A stretch of 44,682 nt of DNA. Source: Kangiellaceae bacterium (GTDB taxonomy: Bacteria > Pseudomonadota > Gammaproteobacteria > Enterobacterales > Kangiellaceae). The stretch's first letter is position 1, and every line of letters starts with the position of its first letter. The notes under the pieces were generated by a model that saw only the letters and a program-made list of their open reading frames with translations, was not told where the DNA came from and made no database searches. Below, piece by piece: positions 8,552 to 17,096 of the stretch. Both the position numbers and the translations under genes were made by a program. The DNA is taken from the NCBI GenBank assembly GCA_026196875.1, contig JAPHTP010000073.1, positions 1 through 44,682 on the forward strand, read 5' to 3'.

Positions 8552-8995
8552 GTGTATTTTTTCGTCTTAACTCTTCACATCTTGGCTGCCACCATTTGGA
8601 CCGGCGGTCACATAGTCCTCTCAACCGTGATTCTTCCCAAGATATTAGAAAATGAAGATATCGACGGCCTCCTTTCCTTCGAGTCTAGCTACGAAAAAAT
8701 CGGCCTGCCGGCAATGCTCATACAAGTAGTAACCGGAATTTGGCTTACATTTAACCTGCTCCCCGAGATCTCAATGTGGTTTGACTTCAATAACAATCAA
8801 GCGCAAATGATATTGATAAAATTAGCTCTGTTATTAACGACTCTTGGGTTTGCGTTGGATGCTAGATTACGCTTAATACCAAACCTGTCTAAATCAAAGC
8901 TCAATTCTCTGAAATGGCACATCATCCCAGTGACAGTTATTTCCGTTTTATTTGTATTTGCTGGTGTATCTTTAAGAACTGGCTACTCATTCTGA
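8552..8995 (+). CDS. CopD-like four-helix membrane protein
   Basis: 147 residues with four predicted transmembrane helices (about 1-25, 50-70, 85-105, 122-143). The first helix carries LTLHILAATIWTGGHIVLS, the His-x10-His pattern typical of CopD-domain and related putative heme- or copper-binding membrane proteins. The start is GTG with a weak ribosome site, 14 bases after the CcmI-C-like gene, so the two are probably co-transcribed. Its place beside the heme operon suggests heme or copper binding in the inner membrane. HemJ-like proteins share part of this pattern, so exact function is open. Confidence 0.6.
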   Translation: MYFFVLTLHILAATIWTGGHIVLSTVILPKILENEDIDGLLSFESSYEKIGLPAMLIQVVTGIWLTFNLLPEISMWFDFNNNQAQMILIKLALLLTTLGFALDARLRLIPNLSKSKLNSLKWHIIPVTVISVLFVFAGVSLRTGYSF

Positions 8996-9069
8996 TCTGA
9001 ATTAAACGATTTCAAGAGCTATACTTGTTTCTATAGCCTAATGAGATCTTGAACTACCTTCTCCCTTTC

Positions 9070-9666
9070 ATGCTAATACGCTCAGCCATTAAATCTGACT
9101 GTCATGACCTTGCCGAGTTAATTAACTTAGCTGGCGATGGAATTCCCGAGTATATCTGGAGTCAATTAGCTGACTCGGGACAGCTTCCAATACATATTGG
9201 TGCCATGCGGGCTATGCAAGAAACGAGTGGCTTCAGTTATACCAATGCAAAAATCATAGAAATTGACGGCAAGGTAGCCGGCGGAATAATAAGTTACCAA
9301 CTAGCTAATCCTTACTCGCTTGAAGATCTTAATGATTACCCTAAATTTATTCGCCCACTAATTGAACTTGAGGCTGAGGTGGCAGGTAGTTGGTATATCA
9401 ACGCCATAGCAACTTTCAAAGAATATCAAAGCCGAGGCCTTGCCACGGAAATGATTAAAGAAACGAAAAAACTAGCGCGTAAGAATAGCTGCGAAGAATT
9501 AAGCTTGATTGTCTCCTCAGAAAATACTCGTGCGATAAATTTATATCAAAAAGTTGGCTTCAATCCAATCAATAAAAAACGAATTATCACTCCCCCCCAC
9601 AAGTTACTGCAGGGCGAATGGATATTAATGCGATTGGAGTTAACCCAAGCGGACTTACCTAAATGA
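9070..9666 (+). CDS. GNAT-family N-acetyltransferase
   Basis: 198 residues from ATG 9070; an upstream in-frame TTG (9049) would add seven residues, and neither has a convincing ribosome site. The protein starts MLIRSAIKSDCHDLAELI, a normal GNAT N-terminus. It contains WYINAIATFKEYQSRGLATEMI, which is the acetyl-CoA-binding Q/R-x-x-G-x-G/A motif (here QSRGLA), and ends with the NTRAINLYQKVGFNPI segment seen at the GNAT C-terminus. It therefore transfers an acetyl group from acetyl-CoA, but the substrate cannot be read from sequence. Confidence 0.8.
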   Translation: MLIRSAIKSDCHDLAELINLAGDGIPEYIWSQLADSGQLPIHIGAMRAMQETSGFSYTNAKIIEIDGKVAGGIISYQLANPYSLEDLNDYPKFIRPLIELEAEVAGSWYINAIATFKEYQSRGLATEMIKETKKLARKNSCEELSLIVSSENTRAINLYQKVGFNPINKKRIITPPHKLLQGEWILMRLELTQADLPK

Positions 9667-9684
9667 CTCGCTCACCATAACGAT

Positions 9685-10179
9685 TTAGTGATCGTGAGAG
9701 TGCTCAGCTTGCTCTTTTGCGCCAATTATGAATTTAGGGAATCGATGCTGCGCATGCGCTTGATGGCAGCTTGAACAAGATTCAACTAACTTCGAATAAT
9801 AAAAACTAACCAGCTCTTGCTTATTGTTTTTGGCAACATGCTCTAGCATCCCTGCATAATAATGAAATTGCTTATCTTTCTCCAAAAAAGTACCTGGTAG
9901 CTTTTCATGTAGCTCATGCTTTTGCTGCTTGGTTAACTTCTGTTTTAAAATAAAACTATTTTTGATATTTCCCGCGATAGAGGCTACCAATTCTGTATCG
10001 CCATGCGCATTTGCAGACACTATATCTTTCATTCCTGACTCAATCGCTCGCATTTCTTGTTGAAGTAGAACTCTCAATTCATTTGAGAGTTTTTCAACAC
10101 TTTTGTATTCCTCAGCATGTAGAACTGGTAATGAGAAAAGAAAAATTGTTGGTATAAGTATTTTTTTAAAGTTCTTCAT
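9685..10179 (-). CDS. Periplasmic c-type cytochrome with C-terminal CXXCH
   Basis: 164 residues with a signal peptide (cleavage after about residue 22, LHAEE). A single haem-attachment motif CSSCH lies at 135-139 near the C-terminus, followed by HAQHRFPKF. A mostly helical protein with the haem site in the last helix resembles cytochrome c' / class II-type cytochromes. It ends in a His-rich tail (HSHDH) that might bind metal. It needs the Ccm maturation system, not in this window. The electron partner is unknown. Confidence 0.75.
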   Translation of the reverse strand: MKNFKKILIPTIFLFSLPVLHAEEYKSVEKLSNELRVLLQQEMRAIESGMKDIVSANAHGDTELVASIAGNIKNSFILKQKLTKQQKHELHEKLPGTFLEKDKQFHYYAGMLEHVAKNNKQELVSFYYSKLVESCSSCHQAHAQHRFPKFIIGAKEQAEHSHDH

Positions 10180-10269
10180 GGGAATATCGTCACTTATTTT
10201 AATAAATTTAATTATCGAGTATTTTTGGAAAGCGGCTTCAATTTGGTTTTTATTAAACTTTGTTAATCT

Positions 10270-10659
10270 CTAATTTTGGGTAGACTTAATATCTCGTTGT
10301 AGATCGATGTAAGCAATAATATACCCGTATTCTTTGTTGGTGAGGTTGCCCAAATCAAATTCTTGCCCAGCTAGTTCAAAATTCCAATCTCTTTCTCCTG
10401 GTGCTTTTGGAATAGTTAAATCTAGAGACAGTAGTCTTTTCTCGACTACGGTATATCCTTGCGCTACTGCTTTCTTTGCGCAATAAGCCAACTTATATTC
10501 AACAGCATACTTGTCTACACTTGGCATCCAAGAATACTCAGTTTCACAAGCCGTTTTTAACTCACCACCAGAGGTCAAATACTCTAGCTTACCTGTTGTA
10601 CATCCAGCACTGGAGACAAGCAAAATGGAAATCAGAATTATTCTTAATTGAAGATTCAT
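10270..10659 (-). CDS. Small lipoprotein of unknown function
   Basis: 129 residues with a lipoprotein signal peptide and lipobox VSSAGC, giving a lipid-modified Cys at residue 19. The mature part has three further Cys residues in the first half, which could form disulfides after export, and contains no domain I recognise. It sits 90 bases upstream of the cytochrome gene on the same strand, but no clear operon link is visible. Confidence 0.65.
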   Translation of the reverse strand: MNLQLRIILISILLVSSAGCTTGKLEYLTSGGELKTACETEYSWMPSVDKYAVEYKLAYCAKKAVAQGYTVVEKRLLSLDLTIPKAPGERDWNFELAGQEFDLGNLTNKEYGYIIAYIDLQRDIKSTQN

Positions 10660-10756
10660 ATTCAGAGTTTTACTAAATAATTAGGCACTACATCATAGAA
10701 GATTGAAGATAAGTTTCAAGCGCTCTTTCACAATTATAATTAATTGAATGCGTTAA

Positions 10757-11239
10757 TTAGACTTTCCTACCTGCTTTAGGTGTTTTTACTTGATCGAGTT
10801 CAACAAGATCCCACGACATATCTCTATTTCTATAGATTCTTTTTTTTAAGTCAGGATAGTCACCAACATCGTGCTCTAGTCTTTGTCCAACAACTATGCA
10901 CTTTAAAATTGAGCTGCCATTGTTCACCAGTGAATGAGCCTCTCCTCCAGCTCTATACCCAATAAAATCGCCTTCAGCAACCTGATATTTTTGTTTACCT
11001 ATTCTTGCTTCAGCGGTACCTTCTAAAATGAAGACACATTCATCTTCATGATAGTGTTTGTGGAATTCTGTTGATTCACATCCTGGTTCAACTTCAATAA
11101 TGTGAAAGCCAAACCCAGTTAGTCCCGTTAGATCGCCAAGCGACTTATTTTTCCTCTTAGCATTTTGATTAAGAAAGTGTGTTTTCGAAATCCCCTCTAA
11201 GCTATCTATCTCATCTTTTGAAAGGATATATTTCTCCAT
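10757..11239 (-). CDS. Cupin-domain protein
   Basis: 160 residues with one cupin barrel. The first motif is HKHYHEDECVFILEG (residues about 61-75), supplying His, His and Glu metal ligands; the second is GDFIGYRAGGEAHSLVN (about 90-106), supplying the last His. It resembles small stand-alone cupins that act on sugars or small metabolites, but the substrate is not evident. An AAGGA ribosome site precedes the ATG. It lies downstream of the HD-GYP gene on the same strand, 81 bases away. Confidence 0.75.
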   Translation of the reverse strand: MEKYILSKDEIDSLEGISKTHFLNQNAKRKNKSLGDLTGLTGFGFHIIEVEPGCESTEFHKHYHEDECVFILEGTAEARIGKQKYQVAEGDFIGYRAGGEAHSLVNNGSSILKCIVVGQRLEHDVGDYPDLKKRIYRNRDMSWDLVELDQVKTPKAGRKV

Positions 11240-11320
11240 TTTTAATTCCTTAAGGAGGCGATGATCGCTATTGAATTAAATTTAAACCGAGTTCGATTTG
11301 TTTGAGAACCAGCCACTAAA

Positions 11321-12643
11321 TCATAAAAAATCTTGAAACGGGGAACTCTTAGCATTTTTGTTCCAGATGGAAACCCCCACGGCATCTTTGTCGAGATACT
11401 TCTTCACAAAGATCCCTCGATCTCCATCCACAAGAACTTCCCGGATCCTATATTGATCGGCATTTTGATGATCGATTTCGATGGCCAAATCAACAATCCG
11501 TTGAGTCCCGGCGTTACCCAACTTATCTGTCACATATAACAGCTTTGGCTGTTCCGGCTTTCCTGAATCACAGCCTAGTACAATGGCAATTTCTCCAGAG
11601 TACATTTCAACCAAACTGCCTATTGGGGTTGGCGTCAACCACTTAACGAATTGTTCAACCAAAAACTCATCAAACTTCATACCTGCATTTTTAATAAGCA
11701 CACCGACCGCGTGGCTAGTAGTTCTCGCCTTGCTATAAGAGCGATCACTGGTAATTGCATCATATGCATCGATGATTGACACAATTTTTGCCGAACGAGA
11801 AACACGGTCTTTATGGATATGTCGAGGATAACCTTTACCATCCACCCTTTCATGATGGGATAAAGCGACTTCTTTAACAACTTCGCTTAAATTATCAACT
11901 TTAGATAAAATTCGAAAACTCTCTTCGGGATGATTTTTAAGTAGTAATGCTTCTTGTCGATTTATTTTGGTCGGCTTATTGAGTACTATACTTGGCATAC
12001 GTGCCTTACCGATATCATATAATAACGCGGCTAATCCCAAAGTCCGTATTTGCTCCTGGCTCATACCTAAAAACAAACCAAATCCAATACACAGGATGCT
12101 CACCCTCAACTGATGCTCAGTCGTGTAATTTTCGGCATCTTTAAGATTTTTCAGAAGTAGTAAAGCTTCGGGATTATTCTGCATGCTCACTAACATATCA
12201 TTGACCGTTAGCTGGAGCTCATGAACATCAACTTTTTTGTTTTGCAGGGCTTGCTTATGGATCGTTTGCAGTTCTTTTTGAGTTCTCTTAAATGCCGCGA
12301 GTGCTGACGGGAGCGCGTTTGACAAAGTCCTCGGTCTAGCTTCTCTTTTTACTGTTCTTCTGTTTCGCCTAACACTTCTCAGATCTTCGTCATCGGATTC
12401 GGTGGTAATAAGCTTAGACTCATTTAACTCGTTTGATTTCAGCTCAACAAATACGCTTCGGCACTCCCTTTTTAACTGATCTATCTGTTCTTCAGACTCT
12501 ATAGGAAATCCTTGAAACAAAAACGATGAGCTTTCCCACGGCTTGTCCAGTTGAGCAACGTACATACCAATTTTAAGGTCTTGAACTCTGACCTCGACAC
12601 GCTTAATTGAAGAGTATTCGTTCTTCATAGAATCAAATACCAT
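11321..12643 (-). CDS. DUF3391/HD-GYP protein, HD His replaced by Tyr
   Basis: 440 residues. The N-terminal DUF3391 domain (about 10-75, VRVQDLKIGMYVAQLDKPW) precedes an HD-GYP domain (about 165-360) of the type that hydrolyses cyclic di-GMP. The GYP signature is intact (HHERVDGKGYP, from residue 263), but the HD motif reads LLYDIGK, with Tyr209 in place of the metal-binding His and Asp210 kept. A paralogue at 29.7-31.0 kb has Phe at the same place. Both may have altered metal use or be sensors or adaptors rather than normal phosphodiesterases. A start at ATG 12628 (MKNEYSSIKRV) aligns better with the paralogue. Confidence 0.85.
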   Translation of the reverse strand: MVFDSMKNEYSSIKRVEVRVQDLKIGMYVAQLDKPWESSSFLFQGFPIESEEQIDQLKRECRSVFVELKSNELNESKLITTESDDEDLRSVRRNRRTVKREARPRTLSNALPSALAAFKRTQKELQTIHKQALQNKKVDVHELQLTVNDMLVSMQNNPEALLLLKNLKDAENYTTEHQLRVSILCIGFGLFLGMSQEQIRTLGLAALLYDIGKARMPSIVLNKPTKINRQEALLLKNHPEESFRILSKVDNLSEVVKEVALSHHERVDGKGYPRHIHKDRVSRSAKIVSIIDAYDAITSDRSYSKARTTSHAVGVLIKNAGMKFDEFLVEQFVKWLTPTPIGSLVEMYSGEIAIVLGCDSGKPEQPKLLYVTDKLGNAGTQRIVDLAIEIDHQNADQYRIREVLVDGDRGIFVKKYLDKDAVGVSIWNKNAKSSPFQDFL

Positions 12644-12844
12644 TTGATTTTGAGATAAGGATTAATAGAATGGTACACAATATAACTCAACTTGCAATAT
12701 TTCTAATATAAAGACTTTGTTAAGAATTGTGTTTATTAAAAGCAATTTCAGTGACTCCTTTCACAATTGCGGTAGAATGGTATCTAAAGGTTGTTTTATA
12801 ACTACTATTTTAGTCTATTTCTAGACCGCCTCTGGTTTGTTTTT

Positions 12845-14362
12845 TTAGTTAGCCTCCAAATATTCATTTAAACGCTGCAGATTTTGCGCACAACGCTCAG
12901 AATCACTTGCTTGCTCCAGACATTCAGCATAGATCTGTTTCGCTCTCTGCCAGTCTTGCTGGTCTATATATTTATTTGCCCAGTTACTATAGGCCCCTTG
13001 TAAATTGGAGCGAAAAATATTCGCAGCTTGAGATTCGCCTCCCATTTTGAGGTATTTTTGGTAAATTCTGACTACATTTTCCCAATCTTCATTTTCCCAA
13101 GTGTGCTTTGCCCATTCTGAGTAAGCAACGGTAATCCCTGCGGCACATTGTTCAAGCTGCATACAGTTTGATTGCGCCCGCAGCAATATATCAGCCGCTT
13201 CTTCAAAATGTCCCTTTTGCCGATAACTCTTCGCTACGAGGTTCAAAGCAACAATCAGATTATTGCGTATCCTCTGCCAGTCTTTCCAATTTTTATCGAG
13301 CTGAGAAAGTTGCTTATTAATCATTTCAATGCCTTGTTTATAATAACCATTTTTAACTAAAACATAGGCGTGCTGCGAGTTAATCCACCCTAGTAAATTG
13401 AACAACCTTTCGTCACCGCCCTGATAAGAAGCAAGCGCATTCAAATAGGGGGCAATTTTTCGATAAAATGTCAGCGAATCCTGGAATGAGAAATTTCCTT
13501 CCACAAAGGTATTATTGTAAAAACTAAGCCTTTGTAAGTGGGCTTCGAGATCCGATGAATCGAGATGAGACATAATTTCAGCCATCCGATAACGATCATT
13601 AAAAGCCATATTTTCTTCGAAGGTATGCTGATTTCGCATATTCAACACACCCAGCCGAAAAGGGCTAACGATTTCACGATCAAGATAGTCTTGATAGTTT
13701 GATGGCGTTAAGCCTCGCTCTTCAAACCAACTACTATCTTCTCTTTGATAAAACTCTTCATCATGCTCGACATCGAACCCGTTGGTCGACGTCGTTTCAA
13801 TATTGATCGACTTACCATTTTTGATATTTAGTTGCACGAAAATATGTGAAGGTAACACAACCCCTTTAACATCTAAATCAAGATTCCTGGCAAGCACGAT
13901 ATATAAAAGTGAAGAGCTGACACAATTAAATTTTTCAGTATCGAAAACGGCACTTAACTTACTTTGGTCGAAATCATAACCTTCATCTGTGTTTTTACCA
14001 GAGCTTCCACCAAGAAAGAAATATTCATGCATCGCATCGTGCAGTTTTTGAGCTCGTTTTTGTTCATCAGTTTGATTAAGAGAATCGGCATATTGCTTGA
14101 GAAACCTATTGATATCCTTTTTTATGCTCTGATACTGCCACCTAAATCGGACATCACCTGATGCTATTAGATATAGAGCCAGCAATGAATCCGCTTCATC
14201 CTCTTGTAAAACCCCTACGTTCAACAATGTTTCTTTTTCGAACGGAGTTAACTCATTCGCAAATGGTAGTGATTCTGATTGCGCCGTCGCTCTTATTTGA
14301 CCCGACAGGCACAAAAGAATACAAAGCAGCAACTTGGCTAAATGGCTTACAGTAAACTTCAT
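12845..14362 (-). CDS. Exported transglutaminase-like protein with TPR repeats
   Basis: 505 residues with a signal peptide (to about residue 27). The middle part contains FNCVSSSLLYIVLARNLDLD (Cys147) and VVLPSHIFVQL (His173) followed by INIETTS, the Cys/His/acidic arrangement of transglutaminase-like / SirB1-type domains. The C-terminal half (about 300-500) is helical with several TPR-like units such as GHFEEAADILLRAQ and QDWQRAKQIYAECLEQ, suggesting protein binding. It is the first gene downstream of the LytS/LytTR pair, same strand, 84 bases away, and might share their transcript. Whether it is an active peptidase or transferase is unknown. Confidence 0.6.
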   Translation of the reverse strand: MKFTVSHLAKLLLCILLCLSGQIRATAQSESLPFANELTPFEKETLLNVGVLQEDEADSLLALYLIASGDVRFRWQYQSIKKDINRFLKQYADSLNQTDEQKRAQKLHDAMHEYFFLGGSSGKNTDEGYDFDQSKLSAVFDTEKFNCVSSSLLYIVLARNLDLDVKGVVLPSHIFVQLNIKNGKSINIETTSTNGFDVEHDEEFYQREDSSWFEERGLTPSNYQDYLDREIVSPFRLGVLNMRNQHTFEENMAFNDRYRMAEIMSHLDSSDLEAHLQRLSFYNNTFVEGNFSFQDSLTFYRKIAPYLNALASYQGGDERLFNLLGWINSQHAYVLVKNGYYKQGIEMINKQLSQLDKNWKDWQRIRNNLIVALNLVAKSYRQKGHFEEAADILLRAQSNCMQLEQCAAGITVAYSEWAKHTWENEDWENVVRIYQKYLKMGGESQAANIFRSNLQGAYSNWANKYIDQQDWQRAKQIYAECLEQASDSERCAQNLQRLNEYLEAN

Positions 14363-14446
14363 AGCGTATCTCTGAAAACTAGTTATTTACTTATAAATCA
14401 ATTTAAGCGCAAACACAAAGCTTTACGACAAATGTCCTTGACAAAA

Positions 14447-15157
14447 CTAACCTTCAAGTTTGTTCTTAATCGATGTAAATCGGCTTCGGCTAAGCGGAAT
14501 AGAATCCAAACTGAGCTCTGTCTTTAGCTCTAGTTGATAGCTTCCTCCAGCCTCAATTCTGAGAGCTTTAACCATATTCATGTTAACCAGATAAGAACGG
14601 TGAACCCTTTCAAAATTCAGCGGTAGTAATTTCGCAATTTTCTCAATAGGTTTGTCGTGTAAATGGGATTTCTTATCTGCTAAAATGAGATGAGTGTAAT
14701 GACCGTCAGCTTTAACATAAACAATATCCTTTACCTCAACAAGAGCTATTCCCGCCGTCTTCCTCACAGCCAAATGCCTTGCACCATAGTCAGAACGAGC
14801 TTTAGCGTCTAAAACTTTGGTCACAGCCTGGTTAATTCTTTCTTGGTTAAATGGTTTTGCAACAAAATCAACTACACCATATTCAAATGCTTTAATCGCT
14901 TGTTCTGCATAGGCAGATACAATAATTGTATGAAAACTAGCCGCAGTAACAGACTTGAGTAAATCGAAACCGCTGGTGCCATGTAAATTCAAATCGAGAA
15001 ATAACAGGTCAATCGTGTTTTCCGCGAGATATTCTTGAGCATCATCAAAACTATCGAAATGGTTAATTTTTGCTGGTTTTAACTCAGCAATATTATTTAT
15101 TTGCCGCTTCAATCTTTGAGCAATAACCGGCTCGTCTTCGACGATAACAATATTCAT
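14447..15157 (-). CDS. LytTR-family response regulator
   Basis: 236 residues: receiver domain (1-120) with acidic pocket VEDE (6-9), phospho-acceptor Asp55 in LFLDLNL, and the conserved Lys in VDFVAKPF. A LytTR DNA-binding domain follows (about 135-235), with VYVKADGHYTHLILADKKSHLHDKPI and FERVHRSYLVNMNMV. Its ATG overlaps the end of the kinase gene by four bases, with an AAGGA ribosome site, so it is the cognate regulator. LytTR proteins bind pairs of short direct repeats about 21 bp apart; the target here is unknown. Confidence 0.92.
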   Translation of the reverse strand: MNIVIVEDEPVIAQRLKRQINNIAELKPAKINHFDSFDDAQEYLAENTIDLLFLDLNLHGTSGFDLLKSVTAASFHTIIVSAYAEQAIKAFEYGVVDFVAKPFNQERINQAVTKVLDAKARSDYGARHLAVRKTAGIALVEVKDIVYVKADGHYTHLILADKKSHLHDKPIEKIAKLLPLNFERVHRSYLVNMNMVKALRIEAGGSYQLELKTELSLDSIPLSRSRFTSIKNKLEG

Positions 15158-16950
15158 GTTTTCCTTACAAACGAATTGTTGTTTGCATTCTTATCTGTTA
15201 AGTCTATAGCTTTCGAATCAATCTCTGTCGAATTCTCTACTCCAGAGGGTTCAATTCTGGGAATAACCACTTTTGAATACCAGCAATCTTTTTCTTCGCG
15301 AGATTCAAAGCTCCATTGCGAGCCAAAACATTCTCCAAGCCTTGCATAGATATAATCTTCACCAGTGCCAGTTCCCTGATGGCTTCGCACTCTATGAGGC
15401 GTAATGAAGGTAATTTCCACCGTTTTATCTTTATGCACAACGCCAAGCCTAAATACGTCCTTATCTTCGATCTTATTGTGTGAGAATGCATTTTCTATCA
15501 TGGTATGTAAAATTGCAGGAGGCAACATAACACCATACACTTCTCCTGCGGTTCGAAGCTCAAAGTTCTTTTGGTATCGATACCCCATGATCTTTAAATG
15601 CCGATTGCAAAGCGCTATCTCTTCTTCGATTGAGACCAATCGCTTTTTTGACATCTTGTTCAAAATTCGAAATTCTTCTGATAATGCTTCGATAAACTGA
15701 ATCGCCAATTTTGGATTAACTTCTACCCACTCCACTATGAGCGTTAGGCTATTCATCAAGAAATGCGGCTGTAAATTTCGCCTTAGTAACTCAGCTTCCA
15801 ATTTCAAAGAATTAAGTGCCTTTTCTCTATCGTCAGAAAATTTCATCACCAGGCTGTATAGGTTTGCGATTGCGATGATCGAAAATAGAGCAGCAAACCA
15901 CTTATCGATAAAATCATATGGCAAAACAAACAATAAAGCAAAACCAACTGCTAGGAATAATGTATTGACTATTGCAGTTCTTAACTTCCTTCTTAGTGCC
16001 TGAAAATTGATTAAAATACCTAACGTGATAGAGGCTAAAAATATAGCCCAGCTACGAAAATCATAACTTGGTAGAAATACGATAGCGATGGCGGCTAAAA
16101 CTAGATAAGCGGCAAGCCAATAGGCCATTCGAGCTTGTCGATAAAGTGAAACGTAATATGAAAGCAAACATGCACCGGTTAAGGTTACCACACCAATTAT
16201 CACTTTCAATCTAACAGTGTGCACATCCCAGGGATAAGCCCAGTAATACTTTAGTTCTTCTAATCCGATTAAAACCGAAGCAAAAAAGCACATCATACTG
16301 AACAAAAGAAAGGTACGATCTTTTTGGTAATACCAAAAAACTAACTGGAAGAAAATAAACAGTAAAAGTAACGCACCAGCAAACATGAGGGGCGCGATTC
16401 GGCTTTGCTGCTCTCTGTTTCCAAGCTCAACCCAATCGACTAGCATCATACCGTAAAAGATAACCATTAAGTCTTCAGTATGATGATGAGTTGAAACGCG
16501 TAAGCTAATCAAATGCTCGCCGGGGGAAAGCTGCCGAGGTGAAACAAACATACTTTTTGACATAGGCCCGACAGTCTCTTTAGCGACACTAGATGCAACT
16601 ATGCCCGTTCTTGCCAAATACTTTCCATCCCAATAGACTTCATAGGTTCCCAACATGGCAGTCCATAATACCGTTGATGCCGGTCTGGGCTCATCTTTCA
16701 GAGTCAGTTTAATTCGCAAGCAATATTGAGAATTCTCGGATAGTTCAGATAATCCCATGATTTGCCATTGGCTATCATCTAGCTCTGGGTCATGACATTC
16801 TTCCACCAGCTCGTTTGAGAATTTAGCTTTCTCATTAATTTGCAGAGCATACATACTGTTGTTTTCAGCATCTAATGAAATTGGCGACCAGTATGTAACC
16901 AGGCCCAAAGCCAGAGCGACGAAGATTCTAAATGGGTAAAAGTATTTCAT
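15154..16950 (-). CDS. LytS-type sensor histidine kinase with 7TM sensor
   Basis: 598 residues. An N-terminal periplasmic jelly-roll-like region (about 30-180) is followed by seven transmembrane helices (about 190-370), the 7TMR-DISM layout. A His_kinase domain of the LytS/YehU class then carries NLQPHFLMNSL with phospho-acceptor His396. The ATP-binding part has ILHTMIENAFSHN (N-box) and a glycine loop GTGTG. The gene overlaps its response regulator by four bases. The ligand may be a carbohydrate-like or other small molecule sensed outside the cell, as suggested for DISM sensors, but nothing here shows it. Confidence 0.88.
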   Translation of the reverse strand: MKYFYPFRIFVALALGLVTYWSPISLDAENNSMYALQINEKAKFSNELVEECHDPELDDSQWQIMGLSELSENSQYCLRIKLTLKDEPRPASTVLWTAMLGTYEVYWDGKYLARTGIVASSVAKETVGPMSKSMFVSPRQLSPGEHLISLRVSTHHHTEDLMVIFYGMMLVDWVELGNREQQSRIAPLMFAGALLLLFIFFQLVFWYYQKDRTFLLFSMMCFFASVLIGLEELKYYWAYPWDVHTVRLKVIIGVVTLTGACLLSYYVSLYRQARMAYWLAAYLVLAAIAIVFLPSYDFRSWAIFLASITLGILINFQALRRKLRTAIVNTLFLAVGFALLFVLPYDFIDKWFAALFSIIAIANLYSLVMKFSDDREKALNSLKLEAELLRRNLQPHFLMNSLTLIVEWVEVNPKLAIQFIEALSEEFRILNKMSKKRLVSIEEEIALCNRHLKIMGYRYQKNFELRTAGEVYGVMLPPAILHTMIENAFSHNKIEDKDVFRLGVVHKDKTVEITFITPHRVRSHQGTGTGEDYIYARLGECFGSQWSFESREEKDCWYSKVVIPRIEPSGVENSTEIDSKAIDLTDKNANNNSFVRKT

Positions 16951-17096
16951 AAGCTTATTGTAGCGGTATCTGTAAATTTTAAAATGCCATTCGTGCGTCT
17001 CTAGTGCATTTCATGATAAATCCACCAATTATCTGGGTTTCTAGCGGTATCTTGTCGGTTACTGGTCAAACACTTAATACACTAGAGAGGTTTAAT

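Noticed and set aside
11258-11268. Palindrome GCGATGATCGC upstream of the cupin gene
   Set aside because: Too short to distinguish from chance.
12813-12826. Small hairpin (GTCTA / TAGAC) after the transglutaminase-like gene
   Set aside because: Only five base pairs and no T run on the minus strand, so it is not a convincing terminator.
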